Source of the DNA: Gimesia sp.
GTDB lineage: Bacteria > Planctomycetota > Planctomycetia > Planctomycetales > Planctomycetaceae
NCBI GenBank assembly: GCA_002706765.1
Contig: PAJV01000058.1
Span: 1 to 64,000 of the forward strand
Reading direction: 5' to 3'
Length of the DNA: 64,000 nt
Below are positions 29,950 through 37,674 of the stretch, in pieces; positions within the stretch are counted from its first letter, which is position 1; the number at the start of each line of letters is the position of its first letter. The notes under the pieces are model-generated. The model had not been told where the DNA came from. It saw only the letters and a list, made by a program, of their open reading frames with translations, and did not search any database. Position numbers and translations under genes: made by a program.

Positions 29950-31428
29950 ATGCGAATCCAACGTCACCTTATCTTCACAAGCCTGTGTCTTGCATTTGTT
30001 TCACTGGGGTTTGCCGACGCCGCGATGTCGGACGAACCGACGTTTCAGGCCGGCGCCGCGATGAGCAACATCACGCCGCCGATCGTCCCGAACCCAACGG
30101 CTCGCACCAGTAAGCGGCAGGCGACGCACGTGCATGACGAACTGCATGCCCGTTGCCTGGTGCTCGACGATGGTCAGTCCCGATTGGCGCTGGTGGTCTG
30201 CGACCTGCGGCACATTTCGGCCGAGGTCGTGGTCAACGCCAAACAGATCATTCAGCAGTCGACCGGCATTCCGCCGGAATGTGTGCTCGTCTCAGCGACA
30301 CACACGCACACTTCGAGCGGCGCCAAGCTGGATGACAGTGAGGGACAATCATATTACGACTACCGCGCGTTTCTCACCCGGCGGATCGCCGATGGCGTGC
30401 AGCGCGCCGTTAATCAACTCCAACCGGCGCGAATCGGCTGGGGTGTCGCCGAGGAACCGACGCAGGTGTTCAATCGTCGGTGGTTCCTGATGCCCAGTCG
30501 CGGCACAATCTACGGTGCCCACGATAACATCGAACAGGTCGACACGAATCCCGGATACAGCGGTCTGCTGAGGCCCGCCGGTCCTGTCGATCCGCAGATC
30601 ACATTCCTTGCGGTGCAGTCGACCGACGGAAAGCCGATTGCACTGCTGGCTTCCTACGGACTGCACTACGTCGGCGGCGTGCCGGCGAATACGATTTCTG
30701 CCGACTATTTTGCGATCTTCGCCGACCGCATGGGAGAGCTGCTTGGTGCCGACCGATATCAGGATCCGCCTTTTGTGGGCATCATGGCCAACGGCACCAG
30801 CGGCGACGTGAATAACATCGCGCGTTATTCCGAGGAAGAGTTAAAGCAGCGCGGCCCGCAGCCGAAAAAGCGGTATCAGCCTTTCGAGAAAGCCCGGGAG
30901 GTGGCTCACCTGTGCGCGGAGAGAGTGATGCAGGTGCATCAGTCGCTGAAGTGGCACGATCATGTGCAGCTTTCATCGGTGCAACGCACGCTGACGTTCG
31001 AGCGACGCTACCCAACCAAAGAGGAGGTGACATGGGCTGAAGCGGTTAAAGCCAAGAAGATCAAACCGATGAGTACCAGTCGCTACAGCACTTACCGCAC
31101 TGTACTCGCCTACGACTCGCCTGAGATACCTCCGACCATCGACGTGGTCGTGCAGACGCACCGCATCGGCGATCTGGCTGTCGCTGCGATGCCGTTCGAG
31201 GTGTTTGCGGAGATCGGACTGGAACTCAAGCAGCGCAGCCCGATCCAGCCGCTGATGAATATTTCCATCGCCAACGGTTCGCATGGATATCTGCCGACAC
31301 CCGAGCAGCACCGGCTCGGCGGCTACGAAACCTGGATCGGCGTGAACAAGGTGCAACTCGACGCCTCGGAGAAGATGGTGGATGCGTTGATAGAAATGCT
31401 CGACAGTCTGAATGCAAACGATCGGTGA
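29950..31428 (+). CDS. Neutral/alkaline ceramidase-like secreted protein (second copy)
   Basis: A protein of 492 residues from the ATG at 29950, chosen because it opens a proper signal peptide (MRIQRHLIFTSLCLAFVSLGFADA); the longer frame from 29827 begins with 41 non-signal residues. It carries the same landmarks as the protein at 18597-20033: GAAMSNITPPIVP at the mature N-terminus, VSATHTHTSSGAK near 120, LASYGLHYVGG, MANGTSGDVNN, and the closing HGYLPTPEQHRLGGYE. Like that copy it contains only the N-terminal ceramidase-type domain. Local base composition is more GC-rich than neighbouring intergenic DNA. Enzyme activity on ceramides is not demonstrated by sequence. Confidence 0.85.
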   Translation: MRIQRHLIFTSLCLAFVSLGFADAAMSDEPTFQAGAAMSNITPPIVPNPTARTSKRQATHVHDELHARCLVLDDGQSRLALVVCDLRHISAEVVVNAKQIIQQSTGIPPECVLVSATHTHTSSGAKLDDSEGQSYYDYRAFLTRRIADGVQRAVNQLQPARIGWGVAEEPTQVFNRRWFLMPSRGTIYGAHDNIEQVDTNPGYSGLLRPAGPVDPQITFLAVQSTDGKPIALLASYGLHYVGGVPANTISADYFAIFADRMGELLGADRYQDPPFVGIMANGTSGDVNNIARYSEEELKQRGPQPKKRYQPFEKAREVAHLCAERVMQVHQSLKWHDHVQLSSVQRTLTFERRYPTKEEVTWAEAVKAKKIKPMSTSRYSTYRTVLAYDSPEIPPTIDVVVQTHRIGDLAVAAMPFEVFAEIGLELKQRSPIQPLMNISIANGSHGYLPTPEQHRLGGYETWIGVNKVQLDASEKMVDALIEMLDSLNANDR

Positions 31429-31904
31429 GCCGCGGATGCTCGCATCTTCGGCGGATAGCCCAGTTGGCGATAGTTACAGTGAAGTCGTTAATCAGCGTGA
31501 TGAGACTGTACTATATTGATTTTTATCTGGGGGCAATTAATGTATTCGACTTACGATTTTTTGTGACGATACAAGGATGAACAGATTGATTCGCGGCATG
31601 ACTATTTCCCCGAACAATAGGCGATCTGGTAGTCGCGAAAGATGTGGGGAACTTGATCCAGACGAAGTCGCTCAGTTCAAATTGTTCTTGAAGAATCAAA
31701 TCTGGGTATGTATCTTTATTCGAAACGTGAAAATTACGGAATCTCATGAAATTCAATGCGATCGGGTATTCTCTGATGATCAGTACTTTCGCGAACTGCT
31801 TGGGCGCTTTTGCATATTCAGTTGAATTACCCCGACTCATTTCAGCAACACGGTAGATTTACACTGCAATTGTCGAATATCACCTCCCGGATAAGGTAAC
31901 AAGA
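31429..31904. other. Intergenic region, no convincing gene
   Basis: In this 476-bp stretch open frames of 105 codons (minus, 31523-31840) and 82 codons (plus, 31577-31825) overlap on opposite strands. Neither shows a domain, signal peptide or ribosome binding site. It is AT-rich and probably carries the promoter of the gene at 31905 plus decayed sequence. Confidence 0.4.
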
Positions 31905-33152
31905 ATGTGTTCACAACTCAGGTTCTTTACTACTCTATTCTTTCTGGGTGTTATGTCCTTAGATTTGGCTGCGGATGAATTGCGACCTCAACGGTTACAA
32001 TCGAATATTGTGAATGTCCAGCCGATGACAGGTATCGTTTTGTGGAGCACAAATGAGGCTGCTTCTACCGCTCCCATTCAGCTGGAGTTTGCCTACTTAA
32101 AGTACAATCAGGTTGTGCAGGAAAAAGGGAAATACAACTGGCAACCGGTTGAGAGTCTTCTCGACGAGATCGCTGGACGAAAGCACCAGGCAATTCTGAG
32201 GTGGCATGATACCTATGTCGGTGAATCGACAGGTGCTCCAGCCTTCATCAAGGCACTTCCCAACTATCGCGAGATCACGGAAAAGAGCGAAAACAAGCTA
32301 ACGGGATTTCCCGACTGGTCAAACCAGGAATGGCAAGCTTTTGTGCTGGAGTTCTATACCCGGTTTGCTGAGAAGTATGATCGCGACCCGCGACTGGCTT
32401 TCGTGCAGGCCGGGTTCGGGCTGTGGGCGGAATATCATATCTATGATGGTCCCATGAAGCCCGGGGAGACATTTCCGGATAAAGACTTTCAGCTCGCCTT
32501 CTCGAAACATCTCACATCTCAGTTTCGAGAGACCCCCTGGATGATTTCAGTGGATGCCGCTGGAGACCATACGCCTTTCGCGAAAGAAACCGTGCTTTCA
32601 GAATTATCCTTTGGACTCTTCGACGATTCGTTTAATCACCGGCGACACAAAAAGGAGAATGAACCCAACTGGCGTACCCTGGGCAGGGACCGCTGGAAAC
32701 ACGCCCCAACGGGGGGAGAATTCAGTTTCTTCAAGAAGAAGGACCAGCAGGAAGCGCTTGCTCCGCAGGGCCCCTATGGAATCGCTTTCGCTGAACAAGC
32801 CGCGAAGTTTCATGTATCGTTTATCATTGGGGATGATCAGCCCAGGTATCGGAATGCGGAGGTGATTCGTCAAGCCGGGATGGACTGTGGCTACCGATTC
32901 AAGATAAATCGTTTTGTTGCATCTTCAACAGCCAGCGAACTGGAGATTGAGAACACAGGGATAGCACCGATATACTTTAATGCGTTCCCCGCGATCGACG
33001 GAGTCCGGTCAGAAAAATCGCTAAAGGGCCTGCTTCCGGGCGAATCACGACATTTCCGCATTGCGAAGGGAGGCAGAGCTCCCATCCTCACAATCGATTG
33101 TGATCGACTGGTTCCCGGTCAGAAGATCGAATACATTGCCGACTTGCACTAA
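31905..33152 (+). CDS. Secreted DUF4832-like / glycoside-hydrolase-like protein
   Basis: A 415-residue protein with a signal peptide (about residues 1-23). The N-terminal two-thirds looks like a TIM-barrel of the beta-galactosidase type: QLEFAYLKYNQV, YNWQPVESLLDEI, QAILRWHDTYVG, then FAEKYDRDPRLAFVQAGFGLWAEYHIYDG near residue 170, with a Glu well placed to be catalytic. The C-terminal part (about 320-415) is a beta-sandwich (SELEIENTGIAPIYFNAFPAI) typical of DUF4832 proteins. It would act on extracellular carbohydrate. The family assignment is from pattern recall and moderate in certainty. It is monocistronic and convergent with the heme-sensor operon. Confidence 0.65.
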   Translation: MCSQLRFFTTLFFLGVMSLDLAADELRPQRLQSNIVNVQPMTGIVLWSTNEAASTAPIQLEFAYLKYNQVVQEKGKYNWQPVESLLDEIAGRKHQAILRWHDTYVGESTGAPAFIKALPNYREITEKSENKLTGFPDWSNQEWQAFVLEFYTRFAEKYDRDPRLAFVQAGFGLWAEYHIYDGPMKPGETFPDKDFQLAFSKHLTSQFRETPWMISVDAAGDHTPFAKETVLSELSFGLFDDSFNHRRHKKENEPNWRTLGRDRWKHAPTGGEFSFFKKKDQQEALAPQGPYGIAFAEQAAKFHVSFIIGDDQPRYRNAEVIRQAGMDCGYRFKINRFVASSTASELEIENTGIAPIYFNAFPAIDGVRSEKSLKGLLPGESRHFRIAKGGRAPILTIDCDRLVPGQKIEYIADLH

Positions 33153-33279
33153 CCTGCGATTCCCTTTATGTGCCTGACACTGTGACGACCCTGCTCCCTG
33201 CGTTTTATCAGTTGACGCACGGTGTTGAAAAGCGGCAGAGAACGACCTGCAAAGCTGCAGCACAACCGGCGCCGACTGC

Positions 33280-33870
33280 TTACTGATCTGGTTCTTTTAC
33301 CGGAATCGAGATGATCAATCCTGCAAATCGCTCTTTTGTATTCTTTTTTCCGAAACCGACATGACAGGTTAAGCACCCATGGTTCATTAATGAAATGGCG
33401 CCTGCCCGCTGGTAAATGCCGTTGTCGACGCGTTCGTATTCCGTTTTTCCTGATGCGATTTCCCGGGCGGCCTGTTTTTCGAAATCGGTAGTGGGCTCAT
33501 GATCGACACTCATGGCCCTGGCATTCACGGCAATCCAGCGGGCTTTGATATTTTCCTGACGCTCCACATCAGAAAACATGCGCTCCATCACCCGGGCAGG
33601 AACGGCGGCGCGCTCATTGATGAAGTAGCTCTGGTGCATGGCGTCCAGCGTGGCTGAGTACAAACTGTGCGTCAGCCTGGCACGCTCACGTGCCTGGGCG
33701 AGAGACAGCACCGCTGCGGGCGGCTTTCCCTCTTTTAATTTCGGGGAATGGTTTTCTGCCTTCTGCTTTTTGGGATCCTCTTCAGGCTCAGGTGGACTGG
33801 CAAACGAAACCAGTGCCACGGAAAACAGACTTATCGAAACCACAAACAGGTGTCTCATCATCGTTCTCAT
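33280..33870 (-). CDS. DUF3365 (Tll0287-like) c-heme protein, copy 3
   Basis: A 196-residue exported protein with a signal peptide in residues 1-25 (alternative Met starts at 33861 and 33858). The body is the DUF3365/Tll0287-like PAS-type heme domain: a helix with RARLTHSLYSATLDAMHQSY, AVPARVMERMFSDVE, NARAMSVDHEPTTDFEKQAAREI and the covalent heme motif CLTCHVGF near residue 175. Such domains bind a single c-type heme and are thought to sense redox or small gases. It is the last gene of a same-strand cluster that contains two paralogues (34012 and 35677), 141 bp downstream of the second. Confidence 0.88.
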   Translation of the reverse strand: MRTMMRHLFVVSISLFSVALVSFASPPEPEEDPKKQKAENHSPKLKEGKPPAAVLSLAQARERARLTHSLYSATLDAMHQSYFINERAAVPARVMERMFSDVERQENIKARWIAVNARAMSVDHEPTTDFEKQAAREIASGKTEYERVDNGIYQRAGAISLMNHGCLTCHVGFGKKNTKERFAGLIISIPVKEPDQ

Positions 33871-34011
33871 ACTTCTGCCTTCCTCATTGAGATTGCCTGA
33901 TCCGGACAGGGATTCGCTGCTACATCCACCGAGATCAGCCTCTTATCTGATAAAGTTAATCACACTCATTGCGGCCACCCTGGTCTAGGCTGACTTACTG
34001 CAGTGTGATAT

Positions 34012-34584
34012 TCAGGGCTGCTTTGACATATTTTTCAGTGACATGGAAATCACCAGGCCGGCCGTACGGTCTTCATTACTCGTCCGTTGGGGAAGATGAC
34101 ATTTCAGACATTGCGAAGCCAGTCGAATTGAGCCAGCATACTGAAATCTGTTGTCCTGCATTTGTTCATATTCCGGAGTTCCTTCGGACAGAACCTTCAC
34201 AGCCTGTTTCTCGAAGTCGGTTTTCGCTTCATTATCGATATTCATTGCCTTGGCATTCACTGCCAGCCAGCGAATCTTAATCCCGTGTCCCCGTTCCAGT
34301 TCTTTAAAAACATCTTCCAGGGAGTGCGAGGGGATCACGATACTTTCGTCTTCGCGAAACAGATCCCGGTGCATCACCTGCAGTGAACCATGTATCGTCT
34401 CATGCAGGAGCCTGGCCCGTATCCGGGCTTCCTCAGCCGTCGCGGGCAGTGAACTCTGATCAAATTGCGCCCCCTGTTCTGCCTGTTCCTCAGCCTGCAG
34501 GAAGGTCAGAGAGAACTCATTCTGCGTATAACAGATCCATAAGAGTCCGAAGCAGACAGATAACATTAAAAGTTTCTTCATCAT
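34012..34584 (-). CDS. DUF3365 (Tll0287-like) c-heme protein, copy 2
   Basis: A 190-residue exported protein. Signal peptide MMKKLLMLSVCFGLLWICYT is followed by the DUF3365 body: RIRARLLHETIHGSLQVMHRDLF, VIPSHSLEDVFKELE, NAKAMNIDNEAKTDFEKQAVKVL, then the c-heme attachment CLKCHLP near residue 160. The similarity with the copy at 33280 is close throughout, pointing to tandem duplication. It lies 48 bp after the DUF488 gene in the direction of transcription. The product is probably periplasmic and reports redox or ligand state, but it has no output domain of its own, so a partner is required. Confidence 0.88.
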   Translation of the reverse strand: MMKKLLMLSVCFGLLWICYTQNEFSLTFLQAEEQAEQGAQFDQSSLPATAEEARIRARLLHETIHGSLQVMHRDLFREDESIVIPSHSLEDVFKELERGHGIKIRWLAVNAKAMNIDNEAKTDFEKQAVKVLSEGTPEYEQMQDNRFQYAGSIRLASQCLKCHLPQRTSNEDRTAGLVISMSLKNMSKQP

Positions 34585-34632
34585 CTGAATTCACATTCTA
34601 AAATTAAGGAATCATTCTGAAGTGGTATCGAT

Positions 34633-35166
34633 TTAAAAGTCGCCGGGAAGCAGGTTAATGATCGTTCTCCAGCTTTGTTCGTCAGGCATTACCCACGTTT
34701 TGTGTTTTGTAAACCAGAGTCCCCCCAGTGCCACGATCTGGCTTTTGACGGGAGTGGTGTGGCCGCCAATCATCAGCCCCGCGTTCCAGCGCTGCTGGCA
34801 CTCCAGTTGAATCAGATGCTCTTCGATCACGGTTGCCATATTCCGGGCAGACGTCCCCTGCTGATAGATTAGAGTCAACAACCTTTGGCAGGCAGACGTT
34901 CTTAATTGCTCGCATGTCTCTTTCTCTGCTGAAAGCTGATCGCGATACCGCCGACGGAATTCATACCACCTGTCTGGATGCCGGGAGAACCAGTTCATTA
35001 ACTCTGTATCCGGACTGAGTTCCGGCAACCACCAGATCTCTTTTCTCAGCCTGTCAGGAGGTACTCCCCGATCGCCCCAGACAACACATTCGTTATCGTC
35101 TGAGATGAAATCATCTGCATGTACCGATCGAACTCGGAAAATGAGCCCCTCTGCTGTGCGATTCAT
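34633..35166 (-). CDS. DUF488-family protein with an added C-terminal module
   Basis: A 177-residue cytoplasmic protein (no signal or membrane segment). Residues 35-125 match DUF488: WWLPELSPDTELMNWFSRHPDRWYEFRRRYRDQL, then RLLTLIYQQGTSARNMATVIEEHL, the usual 'lifetime of the chain' helix. Typical DUF488 proteins are about 120 residues and end here. This one continues with about 45 residues (GGHTTPVKSQIVALGGLWFTKHKTWVMPDE), resembling a small module seen at the ends of various nucleic-acid-related proteins, in which G-x-T-x-P-x-(R/K) is followed by ALGG-x-W. DUF488 function is unknown. Its place in the NsrR/heme operon suggests a stress-related role. Confidence 0.75.
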   Translation of the reverse strand: MNRTAEGLIFRVRSVHADDFISDDNECVVWGDRGVPPDRLRKEIWWLPELSPDTELMNWFSRHPDRWYEFRRRYRDQLSAEKETCEQLRTSACQRLLTLIYQQGTSARNMATVIEEHLIQLECQQRWNAGLMIGGHTTPVKSQIVALGGLWFTKHKTWVMPDEQSWRTIINLLPGDF

Positions 35167-35264
35167 TTAAGTGATCTCCAGGGCAGAACTCGACTTGGTT
35201 TGCTTTTTCTGTTCCCCATTTCGCTGCCTCATGTGAATCATCAGCCTGGCCTTTTCATGCACGC

Positions 35265-35696
35265 TCATGACTGAACTTTCTGGATGGCAGGTTCCTCCCG
35301 GATGATAGCCCCGATCCGCTCAATCCTGTCCCCTTCCCCTCTCACTATTCCGACGGTCAAGGCACCTTTGAATCGGCTTTGATCCTTTCGCAGCATGGGA
35401 ACGCGTATCACATCAGTTCCCAGGCGGGTCTGATTCAAACGCATGGCCTGATAAAACGCATCCCAGTGTGCTGTTCGGGATTCGGCTGGGATGATCAGGT
35501 CCAGCGACTCTCCCACAGCCTCCTCAGCCGAAAAACCGAACAGACGCTCTGCACCGGGATTCCAGAAGATCAGTATCCCGGCCCGATCCACACAGATAAC
35601 GGCGTCTCCGACAGCCTGGATCAGGGCATGCCACTCCAGGGCAAGCTGTTCCTGCTGCATGCTTCCAGCCAGGCCCTCACTTGATGGGTAACTCAT
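35265..35696 (-). CDS. PAS-domain sensory protein
   Basis: A protein of 143 residues from the ATG at 35696, overlapping the end of the upstream DUF3365 gene by 20 bp; an upstream in-frame start would overlap far more. A single PAS domain fills it: LIQAVGDAVICVDRAGILIFWNPGAERLFGFSAEEAVGESLDLIIP is the canonical core, and MLRKDQSRFKGALTVGIVRGEGDRIERIGAIIRE completes the sheet. It has no kinase, HTH or other output. This arrangement resembles stand-alone heme-PAS proteins of aerobic bacteria. Here a covalent c-heme protein is encoded just upstream, so the two may interact. It is cytoplasmic, since no signal peptide is visible. Confidence 0.8.
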   Translation of the reverse strand: MSYPSSEGLAGSMQQEQLALEWHALIQAVGDAVICVDRAGILIFWNPGAERLFGFSAEEAVGESLDLIIPAESRTAHWDAFYQAMRLNQTRLGTDVIRVPMLRKDQSRFKGALTVGIVRGEGDRIERIGAIIREEPAIQKVQS

Positions 35697-36246
35697 AACT
35701 GATGGCTCCGATTGGCTGGCCGGCTTTGACGTCTTGATAATGAGGATGACACATGACACATTTTTTCATCACTACCGGGACCGGAGTCATCGCCTGCAGA
35801 TAAGGCTGCCCGTCCTTGACGACCACCTGCTCATAGTAAGGCTTGCCGGATTTGAGCTGTTGAATCCCCTGCTTTTCAAAAGCGGTTTTCGCAACATTTT
35901 CAGGTTCGTAAGGTTCACCCGTTGCATCCAGAAGTCGCACCTGGTGATAGCCGGTCTTGCCGACACGCTTAAACAGTTCGACAGCCGCACTGCCTGCCGG
36001 GAAATCCTCTTCACTATTCACGTATTTGTCCGTGATGAGTACGATCGCCTGTTTATAAATATCATCCAGCATTTTCACGGTTTCACGTGTCCGCTTGACG
36101 GCGGCTTCGGCAGGCTGCTGTTCCGATGCGGCAGAAGTCGATTTGCCCGACTTGCTCTCTTGAGGCTGATCTGAGCCAGAGGAGGCATAAGTGAAAATAA
36201 ACAGAAACGTCACGGCGAGGCTGGTAACTAATCCTGTTTTGAACAT
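35677..36246 (-). CDS. DUF3365 (Tll0287-like) c-heme protein, copy 1
   Basis: A protein of 189 residues from the ATG at 36246 (MFKTGLVTSLAVTFLFIFTYASS, a good signal peptide; the open frame extends to 36285). The DUF3365 body has YKQAIVLITDKYV, a DFPAGSAAVELFKRVGKTGYHQVRLLDATGEPYEPENVAKTAFEK region and the heme site KKCVMCHPHY near residue 165. It is more diverged from the copies at 34012 and 33280 than they are from each other, and closer to classical Tll0287-type sensors. It is the first structural gene after the Rrf2-family regulator (62-bp gap) and overlaps the PAS gene. Confidence 0.88.
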   Translation of the reverse strand: MFKTGLVTSLAVTFLFIFTYASSGSDQPQESKSGKSTSAASEQQPAEAAVKRTRETVKMLDDIYKQAIVLITDKYVNSEEDFPAGSAAVELFKRVGKTGYHQVRLLDATGEPYEPENVAKTAFEKQGIQQLKSGKPYYEQVVVKDGQPYLQAMTPVPVVMKKCVMCHPHYQDVKAGQPIGAISYELPIK

Positions 36247-36307
36247 GAATTTTCTTTTCTGATTAAAACAGTGGAATCGAGACATCGCTGAGTCGGTTGT
36301 GACTCTG

Positions 36308-36727
36308 CTAAGAAATACTTTTCAATTGTCGACGCGAGGGAGCAACATCAGCCAGGGTCACACTGTTGAGATAGTCCCGCTGAATTCGCTCGGCTTCCGC
36401 CAGAACCCCTTTCAGCTTACAGAACGGCTGAATCACACAGACATTCTCCGTCCCCACGCATTCCAGCAGATGCAGGTTGCCTTCGAAGCGTTCGATCACT
36501 TCTCCTAAGCGAATTTCTTCCAGGGGCAGCGCCAGTTCAATTCCGCCCCCCAGGCCACGCACGCTGCGAATGTAACCCAGGCGCGACAGCTGATTGACCA
36601 CCTTCGCCACATGATGCGAGGAAATTTTAAATAGCGCTGCCACTTCGGAAACAGTGGCCCGCTCGTTCCGTGATGCCAGATACATCAGAGTCCGCAAAGC
36701 ATAATCAGTCTGCATGGTCAGTTGCAT
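36308..36727 (-). CDS. nsrR: Rrf2-family repressor, NsrR-like (Fe-S, nitric oxide sensing)
   Basis: A 139-residue protein from the ATG at 36727. Winged helix: MQLTMQTDYALRTLMYLASR, then VSEVAALFKISSHHVAKVVNQLSRLGYIRSVRGLGGG. Three cysteines follow at 90, 97 and 103 (LECVGTENVCVIQPFCKLKGVL). This is close to the C-X4/6-C-I-x-P-x-C-x-L-K pattern that binds the NO-sensitive Fe-S cluster in NsrR, and the C-terminal SVTLADV also matches NsrR. The open frame extends upstream, but those codons overlap the promoter. I infer a repressor released by NO or oxidative damage, controlling itself and the heme-sensor genes behind it. The symbol is a best match and unproven in this phylum. Confidence 0.82.
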   Translation of the reverse strand: MQLTMQTDYALRTLMYLASRNERATVSEVAALFKISSHHVAKVVNQLSRLGYIRSVRGLGGGIELALPLEEIRLGEVIERFEGNLHLLECVGTENVCVIQPFCKLKGVLAEAERIQRDYLNSVTLADVAPSRRQLKSIS

Positions 36728-36776
36728 TATTGGATCCCGATTCCATAAACATGTATAAGCGGTACACCTTTTACCG

Positions 36777-36805
36777 AATATAGACCTGCAGGTCTTTTTT
36801 GTCAA
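36777..36805 (-). promoter_or_regulatory. Consensus sigma-70 promoter with palindromic operator in the spacer
   Basis: On the minus strand TTGACA (36805-36800) and TATATT (36782-36777) are 17 bp apart. The spacer holds a perfect 14-bp palindrome, AGACCTGCAGGTCT, at 36782-36795. A repressor bound there would occlude both core elements. The NsrR-like gene starts about 50 bp downstream, so autoregulation is the simplest reading. Confidence 0.75.
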
Positions 36806-37063
36806 CAAAAACATCAACCGGGGATATGTCTGACTATGAAAAGACACAGCATTTTCGCTTCAGCATAGACAAACCTGCTCAATCAAATTGATGACAGGCT
36901 GTTCTCAATTTGAGTATAACGTGATCTGAGCTGTTTCCTGTTTCGAAGGTAAAAACTGCATATAAATCGCATTTATTCAAACTGGTCCAGCATTTGCTTA
37001 CTACCATTGATTGACCACAGGTGTTTTCAGGCAACAGTTACCTCTGATTGAGGAGTGCTGAAC

Positions 37064-37348
37064 ATGCTGACGAAATTCAATCACGACACAGGTTTATTTT
37101 ACGAAGTCAGGCGGCCCCAGCAGGTTCCCTTCCTGCACCAGACCCCTTCACCACTCGAACCGGTAAAAAAGCGTACTGAGACAGTACTTCAATCCGGCCT
37201 GGATGAGTGGGAATCGCATCGTGCGGAATCATCCCGGATCATGGGGCTGACCCTGCTACTCATTCTTTCAGGGATCATGCCGTTAATCCTGTTTCTACTG
37301 GCACTTCTGCTGGATCCGGATTTACTGCACATCCAGATCACGCCTTGA
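37064..37348 (+). CDS. Small single-span membrane protein, unknown
   Basis: A 94-residue product from ATG 37064, which has GAGGAG eight bases upstream; a GTG at 37055 lies inside that ribosome binding site. The N-terminal 55 residues are hydrophilic (LFYEVRRPQQVPFL). One membrane segment follows (GLTLLLILSGIMPLILFLLALLL, about residues 60-83). No family recognised. It is divergent from the NsrR-like gene, with 336 bp between starts, so it could be part of the same response. Confidence 0.6.
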   Translation: MLTKFNHDTGLFYEVRRPQQVPFLHQTPSPLEPVKKRTETVLQSGLDEWESHRAESSRIMGLTLLLILSGIMPLILFLLALLLDPDLLHIQITP

Positions 37349-37435
37349 ATCAGAGCGTCTTTCCGTGACGGTCAGTCGATACCAGGCGACTCCGCGAAGC
37401 AGAAAGTGTCAACGCCTGAAGTGTCTACGGCTCAC

Positions 37436-37463
37436 GACACTGTCAACACCAGTTGACAGTGTC
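37436..37463. repeat. Perfect 28-bp inverted repeat (12-bp arms, 4-bp loop)
   Basis: GACACTGTCAAC (37436-37447) and GTTGACAGTGTC (37452-37463) are exact reverse complements around ACCA. No T run follows on either strand, so it does not look like an intrinsic terminator, although it lies between convergent genes (37064-37348 and the cupin gene). Two partial copies of GTGTC(A/T)AC lie just upstream. A protein binding site or an RNA hairpin blocking read-through are both possible. The remaining 37349-37674 gap holds no gene. Confidence 0.7.
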
Positions 37464-37674
37464 AGCAGTCCGCAAAATAAACATCAAAGCAAAACAGCAA
37501 AGAAGTATCTGATCCGGCTACCTTCTGCATCGGGGGTGGCCTTCAGCGTATGCTTGATATTCTTCAGCCTGTGATGTGGAGAGAGAGAGTCATGCGCAAA
37601 ATTATTTTCCGAACTTCAAGCTGAACTGTCAGGAAAGGTGTTTGAGTAGACGCAGTAGAATTTTGCAGGCTGCT

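Noticed and set aside
37365-37574. Plus-strand 69-codon frame covering the inverted repeat
   Set aside because: It is basic and repetitive without homology, and the perfect palindrome inside it argues for a non-coding role.
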